This document shows positions 37,490 to 49,700 of a DNA stretch of 64,000 nt, one piece after another. The position numbers and the translations under genes were made by a program. Source of the DNA: Mugil cephalus (lineage: Eukaryota; Chordata; Actinopteri; Mugiliformes; Mugilidae); assembly GCF_022458985.1 (NCBI RefSeq), contig NC_061774.1:17632197-17696196 (forward strand). The letters are read 5' to 3'. How positions within the stretch are numbered: the first letter of the stretch is position 1; each line of letters starts with the position of its first letter. The notes beneath the pieces are model-generated. The model searched no databases, was not told where the DNA came from, and saw nothing but the letters and a program-made list of their open reading frames with translations.

Positions 37490-40278
37490 CCTCACAGCTG
37501 TTTTATTCGTTCAACATCTCACATTACAAATACTTCAAATGTATGCATACAGTTACAAACAGTTGGCAGCAAATGAATATATGACATTAGATCTTTGTTT
37601 TACTTCAATACTACAAACCAACTATAAAAACTGACGTCTGTATTGTAGCGTAAATCAATCAGGAAGAAAATATAAAAATTGGAACTTACATATAAATGTG
37701 AAATGACTTAAAAAAAAATCAAAATCAGGTAAAAAAAAAAAAAAAAGTTAATAAATATAACCTTCCCAGCATTCAATTTAAAACTATTGAAATTTTTGCA
37801 ATCAAGTAATACTAACAGACATAATCAATTTTCTTTTCATGTGAAAATATGGAGCACAATACAGCAATTAGAAAAACTAGACACGTCAACGAGTTTAACA
37901 CATCACCCCAAAAAATATAACAAAAAAATCTGATCAAAATGATAGTTATACATTTGAATTGAAAATATAGCAAATGCTAAATACATTATCGACCTAGTAT
38001 ATACAATGTTTTCAATCACAGTAGCATGGTAGTAGCAAAATAAGTAAATAAGCACAAAACTAATGTTTAAAAATAAATTCAGGTATAAATTATTTTTTTT
38101 TTCTTTTTGCAGACATCAGCATGAACAATAGGAAACGAAAAACAAATGTGTAAATGACTGCATGTTTTACGTGGATTGAATGAGTTACACTGCGGAGAAC
38201 TGTTTCTGGAAAGAATAAGTATTGCACATAATGGCTCAAAGTTAACTTGCAACATTAAATCACATTCAGGTTATGTCCCAAAGCATGCCACATCACAAAG
38301 GGGGTCAAGTGATCAAGTCTCCTCACCTATGTCCTACTGAGTGTCCTCTACATTACAAAACACATCCAAAGTGTTGTCACTGTGTAGATTGCATAAACAT
38401 CACGTCTGTGTAAGGAAGGCAGACTCCATCATGTAAAGAGAGGCTACAAGAGAGGCGATCTCAAAGAGAAAAGAACGATAAAAAGGAAAAAGGAGATCTA
38501 GTGCATTACATTAGGTCCTGCATTATCACTAGCCATGTTATCTTGAATGCATGCCAAGAATAAGTAGAACTTACAGGCAGTCCCAGAAAGAGGATCTAAA
38601 TATATTCAAACAGCTGATATCCACTCCGGTGATATAAGGGAAGATTTCACATTGACCAAAGCCAAAACATTTACCCTAATAATAATCTTAATGACTACAC
38701 CTAGGAGCGAAATATCAGAGTATATTTTCAAGACTATCAAAATCAGTTTAGAAATGTCTTGTCATGCCTTAGGATCCTGTAATTATGTTTATTAGGACAG
38801 AAGAGAATCCGTATATGACTGGCTAACGAAAGCCATATTTTTTTGTCGTTTGTTTTTTTAAATTTTTTTATTATTATTTTATCTACAGAATCACACCAAT
38901 GCACCAGACAATTTTCAGATTTACCAGCAATTAAATATATAAAAGCTAATTGAAAATTATATTAATATCATTCTTTTCTTTAAATTAAGTTTACCATAAA
39001 TGCAGATCTCTTAGTAACAAAGGTACAAAATTATTTTTCACCAAGTGAAAAAAATGAGGTATTGCAAAAGGAGTTCTCCCATCTGTGAAAAATGTGCCTA
39101 AAATGACTATTGAAAAAAATATTTAGAAAAGTAGTGCATAATAAATGTATATATGTTCATGACAAAATAATCAGCTATAAAACACTGTACAAAAATCAGC
39201 AGGCCATGTATAAAATAATATCTTTATCTCTGTGACAGCAAATTCTAGCTACTACCATATCTAACCACAACACTTGTGATAGAAGCTCCAGTCATGGTAG
39301 AGCGTGCAGTGGTACACCATGAGGACAGCTCAGGGAGACTGGACTGTGCATTCCCATTAGTTTGTACTACATTAGTATGTTAGCTTCCAGTGCTAATATC
39401 CCTGACAATATAAAGTGAGTAAATACTACTGCCAATACCTGAGCCCTGAGGGCTGTGTCTTTATCTGCTGAAACCCACAAACCCAAACTCCAGCCTTTCC
39501 TCCGTCGCGTGACAAAGAGGACACGTTATCCTGAAAACCCTCAGATCAACGACTGTTTTTGATGATGCATTTAGGCCAATCTTTGGTTTGCCCTTTCTGG
39601 TTACAAAGTGTTGACTTTTGAACCGAGACCTAAAAACTCATGCCAACAATCTAAACACGTGTGCCAAACTGAGGGGAGATTTAGTTTTGTGACGTGGCCA
39701 GATGCTATACACTGAGCTGCTGGAAAATCCCAATCATTCGTCCATCTGAAACAGACTTCCTCCTCCGTTCAACCCAACCATTTGCACTCAACCTTTGGTA
39801 AATGGTACAGTTGGTCTCTAATCCTGCAAGCGAAAAAGTAAGAAAATGCACCCTTCTTAAACACAACTTCCATAGTTAGTATACTGATTTAGGTATGATG
39901 AACCTCACTTAAATTTTATGTTACTCTCGACAACAAATGTAAGCAGCTTTGCCAGCTAACACGAAAAGAAAGTACAGTCAAGTCAAAAAACACCTAAATC
40001 CAAATCTAATGCATCCATATGCTCATGCACACTTAAAGTCAAAACATAAATGGGATCTCACTCTTCTTAGCATTTACTTCTTTTAGAAGGCCCAATTAAA
40101 AAAAAAAGTAAAAATAAAAAATAAATTATTTTTTTTTTTTTAACTTAAAAGAAAAGTGCATTTATTTTCATATCGTAAGCCCACACCCCTTCCCTAACTA
40201 ACCCCTTTCTTTCATTCCCTCCCCCCCCCAATCCTGCGGTGGCGGCGGCCCCCCCTCCCTCCCTCGCTCCCTCTCGTC
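37490..40278 (-). other. cpeb4: cpeb4 long 3'UTR
   Basis: From the cpeb4 stop codon down to about 37490 the DNA is continuously AT-rich with no open frame or transposon, unlike its flanks. A minus-strand AATAAA (37502-37507) would end the transcript near 37485, giving a 2.8-kb 3'UTR. Minus-strand TTTTAT-type CPE sequences and a TGTATATA Pumilio-type site (near 37999-38006) fit a CPEB mRNA that regulates itself. The extent is an inference from composition. Confidence 0.5.
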
Positions 40279-43200
40279 TCAGTTCCAGCGGAAGGAGATG
40301 TGTCGCGGTCGGTCCCCTCCCTCCTTCACGAGCGGCTTGTGGAACTCGCGACCGGCTCGGGAGTGGATGGCTGCCCAACAGTACTCACAGTAGTACTGCA
40401 GACAGGTCACGTTGGCGCAGAAGAAAGGAGCGAACTTCCCCCCGCAGCGAGTGCCCTGGCACTCATCACACAGCTGGTCATCCAGGACATATGGCTTCAC
40501 TTCCACCTGAGAGGAAATAAAATGGACGACGGGGAAGCTGTTAAAATGGAGGTTGAGGCAAAAATTCAACTGCTTGCGCCGTAGCGGCACGTTAGATAGA
40601 AATGAATATTTTATGTACATCCGCTCTCGGTTTTTTAGGATCTAAATATGGAGCCGACTCACCCGTTTATCAATCTCCCCGTGCTGCAGTTGAACAAATC
40701 GGGCACTAATGGCTGCAATGTAGCTTTGCTGATTGGAGAAGGCCACCCGCCCTGCCCCTTTTGGATACTTGAGCTCAGGGTCCGTGTCGATCCCGGCGTA
40801 ACACACTCCCCCATAGAGACGGTCCATGATCATGGCAAGCTCGACTGGAACGGCAACACATATTTGACGTGATATCATCAGTCTGAGTCGTAGGAATGTA
40901 GCACATTTAAGAGTCACTGCGCGTACGTACCTGCACGCAGGGGACGAGGGACTCCCCCTACAAAGATGGTCTTCCTCGGGTCCAATGGCTGAGAGCCGTC
41001 CATTACGAAGTCACTGTCATTTAGGTTCCAGGGCCGGATCTGGACCTAGAAAAGAAATTTATTTCCTCTCAGTTAGTTGCACACATTTTATAATTAAAGT
41101 TTGCGGTTATGGACTATGGATTGACGCATATTCAGTTCGACTGCTACCACAGAATGTCATTAGTGGTGATGGGGGCTTTTTTTTACAAGAAGCCCGTGGT
41201 ACGTCCGTAGGCGTAGTGCTGAACATTCAGGTCTGTCACCTTTGTGTAGTAGGTTGGTTGATACACGACAACAAAGCCCACTTGAGCGAGGCCTAATTTT
41301 AAACATTTCATTTCGGCATTGTAGTCATCGGCAACAAGCACGCACATTAGGCAGCAGAACAAACAGACGCACTCACAGGCTTGTCTTTGATGGTGGGGCT
41401 GGAGACACACAGGTAAAGCTTGCCATCCTCCTGAATGCAGGCATCAATCAGGGCCTGAACAGAGCTCTCGTCTTGAAACAGCAGGAATGCGTAACCTGGA
41501 AACGGTGGACATCCAGAACAATGAGCGTACAATAAAACAATTATAAACTCCAGCGCAATTTTAAACAACGTTAAACTGATCCGAGTCACCTTTTGGTGGA
41601 AAATAGGACTTGCTCTCTGCCTTGTGGGGCCAATCCACGAACAAATGGCCGAATCGACGGAAACTGGCAGTGATTTCATCTGAAAAGGGGAACATGGTAA
41701 GGAAAACGCTTTTCTCAAAATAGGAGATGTAGATACACGTCGCAATCGATTCTCAAATATTTGGTTAGACTTGGTCTACAAAAGCTAACGCTGGTGATGC
41801 ATCCTCTGCAGCTCTGACAATTCGTCTTTACCTTCGTCTATGTCTGGAGGCAGCCCTCCAACAAACACCTTGCGAGAATATCGCTCCACGCGTTCACCAT
41901 TCAGGTGGGGGAAACAGTGCGCGGACCCGAGGCCAGCAAGCCCCTGGTCACCCGACTCGTCTTCTCCAAAAGAGCGCTCGTCTTCCATGGGGAACAGAGA
42001 CGAGTGGCCTAACGGAGAGAAAGATCTGGATCACAAACCTTATCTCACCACTGCCGAGATCAAAACGATCCTTTTTTTTTTTTTTTATAAAGGAACAGAG
42101 TATTTGACTGATTGCAAATTAATTAAATGATATCAAGAAACACAAAGAGAAGCCATGATAGTGATGTTTGATAGTTTAGTAGAAGCATTATCACTACAAG
42201 GTCTTGGGAGGTAAAACGTCTATTCCCTGCAGAGGAATGGTCTCAAACCTTCACAACATTTAGGGAAGAATAATCAGAGACACTGACAAAAATCAACAAC
42301 AACAACAAATCAACAGACAAACACAGAGGCAAAACAAAGGGACCACATCAGGGGCCATTGCTGCTTTGCTTAATCAACACAGACACCAAGACACATTAAC
42401 AAGCTTTACCTCGTCTTCTGCCATAACTTCTCGCTGCATGTAAGACAACACAAAACACTCTTGAATCGTCTTTCTTTTTTTAAAAAAAATGCACATGAGA
42501 AAAATATTATGTAAAACACTACGAGGGCTTGAAATTAATTTTCTGGGTCACTCACCAGCTAAAATGGCTGCAATATTTAAAGTGACAGTCACCCTAAAAT
42601 TGCTCTGGTCAAAGTACTCAAAGTGTACTGATGCATCAGTTTAAATTTACCATAAAAATATGACAAATTGGTATTTATAACTTAATACATGGTATGTATT
42701 ACAAAAAGAGGGAATTGAAAATAATCATCATATAATATGGCTTCATTAATCACTTAATTAAACAAACTAAAGGCTTCCTGCATTTTTTCCTAACATAAAA
42801 CACTGAATCAATGCCTTTGAAGCTAAAAAGCTCATTATGCAGAAAAAACTAATTTGAATATGACTAAAAACATTAATTTCATGCATGCAGAACATTTGCT
42901 TTTAACAGCGTTCCTGTGATGTAATTTATTTGTACTTGTCTTCTAACATGTCGGAAAACAGCATAATTTTCCTCCTTGAAGAAGCCACCATTTTGAAAAT
43001 TGACACTACCATAGAGGCAAACATGTTCATTTAGTTCATAACAACTAATTCTTTTTGCGCTTGCTAGCACATGTTAAATATCTGTCTGTTGATCTGTCAC
43101 ATCCAGACATTTTAGGTCAGTTGTTCACCCAAGCCCCATCAATACCTATTGGAACGGCAATGGGGGGTACTGGAACCTGACTTCCATTTTAAAACATCGC

Positions 43201-46200
43201 CACTTCCCCATCTCCATGAGATAGGCATTAATTTCAAGCCCTGACCTCGGCTACAGCAAAGCATATTTGTATGCATGTCATTTACATACCATTCATAGGT
43301 AGAGGCCCGTCGCCGCCCTGGTGAGAGAAGCTGTAGCGTCCTACAAAAACAGGAGAGGACTCAGTACACGATGCCATGCAAGGATTCCCGACTGGAGCAG
43401 TAATTATATCAATTCCCATTTCTCACATATAAATAGCAATCCAACCCTTAGCGACAGTGTTTTGGAATAGTTTGGGGTGACATATTCTGCTCTGTGTCTA
43501 CAGGCAAAAGGAAATGACAGCACAAATGCGCAGGAATTAAGACGAAGAAGAATTTTGGCAGTGCCTCAAATGTAGTTGGTTGTAGGTTGTTAACATGTAA
43601 ATTAAATGTACATCCCAGATGAATATCTTGTTTGCGAAATTACTGAAATAAGTACAGGAATGTATGTTAATTTGCTTGACAAATACGCAAATTATAAGTG
43701 GATTTTTGACTAAGTTGGAAATGCTAAATGGGAATGACTGTCTAAATGATGAATTTCAAGTCTCCAAAAAGAAGGTACATGCATCAGCTGGCCCAAATTA
43801 GCATGAGCAGAGCTAGCTGGTTCTTTTTAAAAACAGAGTGTACAGAATCTGAACTGGAATGTTTTATTGATGAGACTGCTGGTTTCGAGATCAAACAGTC
43901 TCCACTGGAAAAATGCTGCTGGTGATTCATTTCATGACTTCTGAAGAGTTGGACAAAAATATACTGTGATGTATGACTGGAATACAGCTAGTCTGAGCTG
44001 GTTTCCTTCATGTATGTAACGGCAACACGTCCATTGCATAAGAATTTCTACTAATAATAAAGCAATACTCAATTTATTTAAATCAAAATAATCAAAAATA
44101 GTCAGTTTATCTCTGTCCTGCCATGAATTGGCAGCATTTGGCACTTTCCATAATCACAGCTATGGTCACATTCTGGTCTGTACTATAAATTAACTGAGGT
44201 TCAATATCTATCTCAGCTCAATTTACAACTATATTTTAATATTTTCTACTTAAATATTCAAAAATGAAAAAAAAAAAGAAAAAAAAAACATCAGCAAACC
44301 AGCAAAATTGTGTCCATAGTGGTGTGCTTACCAAGATTCGGTTGTCATTACCATCCATACTGAACAACAAGGAAAGATACCTGGCCAACTTATCGCACAG
44401 AGTATATTCAAATTTAGTGAAACTCCTTAACATGTGGTTTTTGGTGGTGCCACTAGGATCAAAGTATATATACGTCATGTGTAAATGTATACACTAACCC
44501 AATTAGTAGCATTCATCTCAACACGATAGTCACCATTTTGAAACAACAGCCATGCATTTCTACTTGTTGTCATTTAGATGCACCCAGCTGTGAGAAAAAG
44601 TAGCCCTTCCTCACTATTGTTAGTGTGGGAACCAACCTTTTAAGGAATCCTGCTCAGCCCTCATAATGTCAATCAGGGAGTTCTCCAGAGAGTGCATGCT
44701 GAAACCATCAAAGGGCCGTGTTCTCTCCTGCTCAAAGACAGAGAGACAACAATTAGCTTCCTCACTTCCCACGTCATCATCTAAGGCAGCACAAGCTACG
44801 AGATCCCCGGCGTACTTGCTATGATTATACATAAAAAGAAAGCAGTCTAAACCTGTAGAGACGTTCAGCAGAAAGCTGTGTAAACATACAAAGGAAATTA
44901 GCATATCTTAGGATTCACTTTTCATTTCCTTGTAGCATCTGATAGGACCATATGCAAAAAAAACACATTATTCAATCTCTATTTTATAATAACTCCAATT
45001 AAAATCTTAATTTAGCAGTCAATGAGGAAATAAACTAGTGCAAAAACAGAAAATCTTTAACGTAAAACATGATACACATAACAAGTACGGGTGAGTACTG
45101 AGTATATAAACTGAGAGAGCATGCAAATGCTGCAGTCGAGCACAAGACTTCTCAAATCAGGACAAGAGGGAGGCCATGTGATCGCAGCAGATGAAAAGAC
45201 TGCTTTAACCAAATGATCTAGATAAGACCTCAAACATAAGCACACACAATGAGTTTCAATTCATCCATTTAGTTGGTTGAACTGTCATGTATCCTGTTTT
45301 GCTCAATGGCCTATTTGTCGCATTTGATACAGATGAGTGTGTTTAACAGGATTAACATCATTTACAGATGTTTACACTTTTGTAACCCTGTTCTGGTCTA
45401 TTGCTTTTTTTCATGAGATCTTACAAAAATTAACTTTTAGACATCTAGTATTCTCATTAGCCTACGTGTTGGTCCTGTATACCCACCTGGAAAGGATAAA
45501 CGCTGTCATTACGGCTCATGGTGTCATCCACCCAACCCTTGTGACTGATACCAGAGCTATTTCTGGGGAACTTCTGTGAAGGAACCTGCAGAACAAATGG
45601 ATAGGTTTCATACAAGTCTTCTAATCAAAACCGAGTGACATCAAAGATCAAAAGTAGTTAGTGTTTCAGACAAGTCAAAAAAGCTTCATCTACCTGGTTG
45701 TTGGGGAATGACTTCTTCAGGGGAGAGATTGAGTTCAGGCCCGTCATCCCTCCACCTACACCCCGCCGGTACTCGCGAACGCCCTGTGTGCCTCCCCAGC
45801 CGCCATAACCACCTGGGCTCCAAGAGGTGGATGTGGGAGTGGAGGGGCTCTGGTAGCTTCCCCAAGGTGAGGGGGGTTTGCTCTGGGCAGGGGCCAGGTG
45901 TGGCAGTTGGGTGAATGGTCCAGTGCGATGGGGATGCGGTGGAAAGGAGGGCTGTGGTGGATGGGGGCTAGCCGGGGAGCGTCGATGTTGCTGTGGCACC
46001 CCCTGACCATGGGGATGGTAGTGTTGGGGGTGAGGTGTGGGAGGGTGGTGCTGGGAGACTGGTCCAATCTGTGGGGAGAAACTACCCCCTGTGCCAAAGC
46101 CAGGGCCGGCATGGTGGGAGAAGTTCTGGAACAGTAGGGGGGGTCCGTTGGCATTGGAGCCTGTAGGACCAAAGAAACCACCAACGTCTTCGCCGACCAC

Positions 46201-46755
46201 TGGAGACTGGGTGGATGGGACTGCGGGGGACCAGTTGTTGAAACTGGTAAGCGAAGATGAGGAGGAGGTGGACTGTGCACAGCTAGTACCCATTCCCAGG
46301 CTATCCTGGTAGTCAAAGCCACTTAGAACCGGGGACTCCATCCTCAACTTTTCTTTTCCACTACTGCTTTCCAAAGAGCCCTTCTCCAATGGGCTATCTT
46401 CAGGAAGAGCTCCCTCGAGCTCTCCTAGGCCTCCTCCAGCTTCTTGCTGGCCTGGAGACAGGGCCTGGGGCTGGGCCTGGACCTGAGACTTCTCCTGCAT
46501 GTCCTGCAGGTCCAAGGTCTTGGACTTGTCTGACTCCAGAATCTCATCTTGCATGTTACTGTGCTGGGCTACGGCGGGGAACAGCCAAGCGCTGCCCCCA
46601 TTGGTGGAGCAGGTGTTGTTTACGAAGGAAGGGGGGCTGGGGGGGTTGGAGGGGTGGTGAGGGTGCTGGGGTTGAAGGTGAGGAGGGATCCTAACGGGGA
46701 AAGCAGATTTGTTACCACTGCCGTTCTTCACCAGAACTCCAAAGTAGTCCCCCAT
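40279..46755 (-). CDS. cpeb4: Cytoplasmic polyadenylation element-binding protein 4
   Basis: RNA-binding regulator of poly(A) tail length and translation in the cytoplasm. Eleven coding exons (minus strand): 46755-45694, 45585-45487, 44727-44637, 43340-43290, 42433-42410, 42008-41832, 41679-41590, 41495-41377, 41045-40931, 40844-40663, 40506-40279. All joins keep frame; total 745 residues (human 729). Residues 1-390 are a disordered Pro/His/Ser/Gln-rich region starting MGDYFGVLVKNGSGNKSAFP and including the conserved SPVLSGFDYQ and LNSISPLKK motifs. RRM1 (RKVFVGGLPPDIDEDEI) spans about 488-580, RRM2 (KTIFVGGVPRPLRA) about 597-675, and a C-terminal ZZ-type zinc-binding domain (CDECQG..CGGKF..FFC..C..YYCEYCW) ends in the invariant HISFRWN. 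CPEB4 rather than CPEB2/3 follows from the N-terminus, the YGRRRG microexon and synteny. The donor of exon 3 (GTTGGT) is weak, as expected for an alternatively spliced region. Confidence 0.95.
42410..42433 (-). other. cpeb4: cpeb4 24-nt microexon
   Basis: The exon encodes eight residues that, with the flanking phase-1 bases, read RSYGRRRG; the human counterpart is RTYGRRRG. It has an acceptor ATGCAG and donor GTAAAG. A UGC triplet sits right at the 3' splice site after a U-rich stretch, the arrangement bound by the neuronal splicing factor SRRM4. In mammals this 24-nt microexon is neuron-enriched and creates or alters a phosphorylation/regulatory segment. Confidence 0.9.
42524..43242. mobile_element. 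Nonautonomous hAT-like element filling a cpeb4 intron
   Basis: AGGGCTTGAAATTAAT at 42524-42539 is exactly inverted as ATTAATTTCAAGCCCT at 43227-43242. The right terminus continues to CAGGG, the typical hAT start, while the left has G in place of the C. No transposase reading frame is present and I could not find a matching 8-bp target duplication. It occupies about 720 of the 856 bases between the 51-nt exon and the 24-nt microexon. Confidence 0.65.
43290..43340 (-). other. cpeb4: cpeb4 51-nt alternative exon
   Basis: Seventeen residues (RYSFSHQGGDGPLPMN core) between the FDGFSMHSLENSLIDIMRAE exon and the microexon. The same-length exon in human (RLNYSYPGSDSSLLINA) is alternatively spliced. 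Length, phase and position are kept although the sequence has diverged. Confidence 0.85.
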
Positions 46756-49700
46756 TTAGGACACCCAGTAAATCTTCAGCTCACTTTAGGTTTTCGCCTT
46801 CTTCTTTATCCTAAAATGAAGTTTGAGAGGGAGACAGGAAAGGAGGAGAAAGGGGTGAGGGTGGAAAAAAAACGCATATGGCTTTTACACCTCAAGTTGA
46901 TTGAGAGAATAAAGAATGAGAATAAAGGGGAAAAAACGCACACACACACACGCCTAGCCAAACGCAATGAGTGTGCTTGGGCTGCACCCTGCCTGGTCTT
47001 GTGATGCAATCAATGAGATTAAATCATTGACTCGCTTGGCCATGGGAGGCCTGGGTGAAATGTAACACTACGGCAGGCAGACAACCATGGAAAACACCCA
47101 GCCTAACCGGCGCAGGCAGCAAACAGCCGGAGCTGATGAAGATGACGTCTCTCCAAAGGTCGTTACGCAGCTAGCAGCAAAGCTAACAGCTGCTCGGCCA
47201 CCTTCCATGTGCCCCATTAATCATGCAGATCCCAGCAGCCAATTGTAACGTAAAAGGTTGGCAATTTCTGTACAAACGCGAGCGTATACATGTCAAGCTC
47301 CGCGGTGGGCTCCAGCATGTACACCTACCGAATAATCTCCCTTTTCCAGCAATGACCTCCTCACACGCAACCATTTAAATACAGGAAAATGTTGATGACG
47401 TCTCCTGTCTGTTCTGAATCTAGGGTAGTTCCCTTCACCGAGCCGCTAGGCTAGGATAATAGCCGCAGAGCCGCTGTGGCATATTTGCACACGACGTATT
47501 TTCGCTAACGCACACGACGTCCTTGTAAACGGCACAATTGTCCACGACATGTCAAGTTAGAAATGGTGTGTGGCTCTTTAAACGACCTCGTACGTTTCAT
47601 GTCCTGTACGTTCAATGTCACACAGCGTACCAAATCCTTGTCATCATTTTTTACATCTCGAAATAACCTTAATGCAATCCCAGCTACCCTGACCTATCAC
47701 GAAACGCGTGCGTTCGGTTTTATGTCGTGCATATCTACCTTCAGTTCGGCGTCATGACCTTATCGTTTAGATGTTGCCATATTTTAGCGTTTTTCCTTTA
47801 TCTGCATTTCCTAGGCAGCCGGCGTAAATGGTCTCTTCTCTCTTCTAGATGACAGCTGGGCCAGTCGGGAGACACTTCCGTCTACAAGCCCCGCCCCAAC
47901 CGCTTGCCACCAGCCAATGGGTGACAGGATTTCCCTCTGGCGCCACGCCCACTTAAACTCTAATCTCTTATAGGATTGGATAATTGCTGCTGGTGCACGC
48001 CCACATCACCCCTTCTCAATGAATGGCAGATGCACCCAAGACGTTCTCCTCCCAAATAAGGATGTCTTTAAATCAATGGGAGGAGTAGTTGTTGTAAGGA
48101 AAATATATTAGCAAGCCAAAGAATTGTCTGCCGTTCCCCTTTTTTTTACTTTGAAATTTTACAGTCTGTGGGTTGTGTTTGAAACAGCCTGCCTCAAATG
48201 CAGATGAGTTGATTTGGCTAAGCAGTTTATTTTTTCATGCAACTCAGCCATTGGGGCTAGCAAGTGTTCATCCCTGGTGTATGAGACATGCCCTGAAAAG
48301 CGTGTATTTTACTAGCATAGGCAGAAAGATGGATTTGTTGGGCAGCTATAACCTGAATCTGCAGCAATGTACTGCATAGCAATCTCATTAAAATAAGCTG
48401 ATGCTATTTTCAGAACATAATCGAGCTTGAGAGCTTGATTAATTTCACTTTGGCCAGATCTGTGCTGTGCTCTGATTATACCATCATATCATATCTGACA
48501 TCTTTATACAGCGGCCCCCGCCGTTTGTCTATCTGCATCCCAAATGTCACAGAGCTATTTATTTCGCTTTACCGAGGCTATTTCATTAACACGTTTAAAA
48601 CAATCCACTGGGAGTTGATCCTATTTAAAGGACGTACCCCCGCTGAATGCAGCATACGTTACTGAAATGCTAGTGGAAATGGCTCGTGTTTAAAGTGACT
48701 CGAGCGGAGGACAACAAGGAATGTTTCTCTGAGGCACATGAGCAGCAGCTTAGCAACCGCACTAGCACTGACTGCCTTATCAAGGGAAGGAGGTTCAAAG
48801 TAAGCTCAAATAAAATATCTTTATGACTGTATAATTAAGGACGCTAGCTGCATGATGTTTTTCTTTAAAAAGAAATTGGCCTAAACAAATAAAAGCACCC
48901 TTACTGGTTTTTAAAATGTAGGCTATTTAAATAAAGCAGAAGTGGCTTAGAAGCTGCACACAGTTTCACTTACTATCCACCCTAGTCTTTAGAGTATTAT
49001 TTGCTCCTTGCTTGTTGAGTTAGTCTTGTTAACACAGTGTTCCAGTCCCCCAAGGCAGACCCACCCTTCATTTGTATCCTGTATCAGCGGTCGCTCACTC
49101 CACCCCACCCCGCTCCCATGTGCTGCAGGGCCTGTTGGGGTGGTTTAACAACACAACGGTGCGTCTCGAGCTACTGGTTCTTTGTGGAAAAATAAGAGAC
49201 GACCGGCCCAGGTGTTAATAGTTTAAAGTTCTGTTTGAGCATCTACCAGCAACTAACCGAGGAAGCTATTGTACGGGTGTATTTGTGTATTTGAATGTAT
49301 GTTCCCCCCCCTCCGTGCTGACAAGAACTGGAGCTGACAAGAACGCGAGCACACAGCGTTCCATGAGAGCAACACACTCTGTATTCTCCAGTGAAAACAA
49401 GCTGCGCTGCAGAGTTCCACTCATGTGTGCTGCTTAGTAGGTAGACGTGACAATCCAGTACACATCATATACAATTTGTGGTAATTTAGGTAAATATAAA
49501 ACACGCGTCTTTTCAACGCCAAATAGACGACATAAGTGGGGTGCGCGCGTTCGCCCCAAGTGGTTCTTAAATGATTCATCCTTGAAACTTATAGACACGC
49601 AGTCATTTATTCATTAGTTCACACTGCAGCACAAGGCAGACGTTCACAAAGCTCCTGGGGCCAACTATCTCAGGTTTCTCAGCTCAGAGGCAGAGCCTCT

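Noticed and set aside
45756-46322. 188-codon minus-strand frame inside cpeb4 exon 1
   Set aside because: Shadow of the Pro/His/Ser-rich cpeb4 frame.
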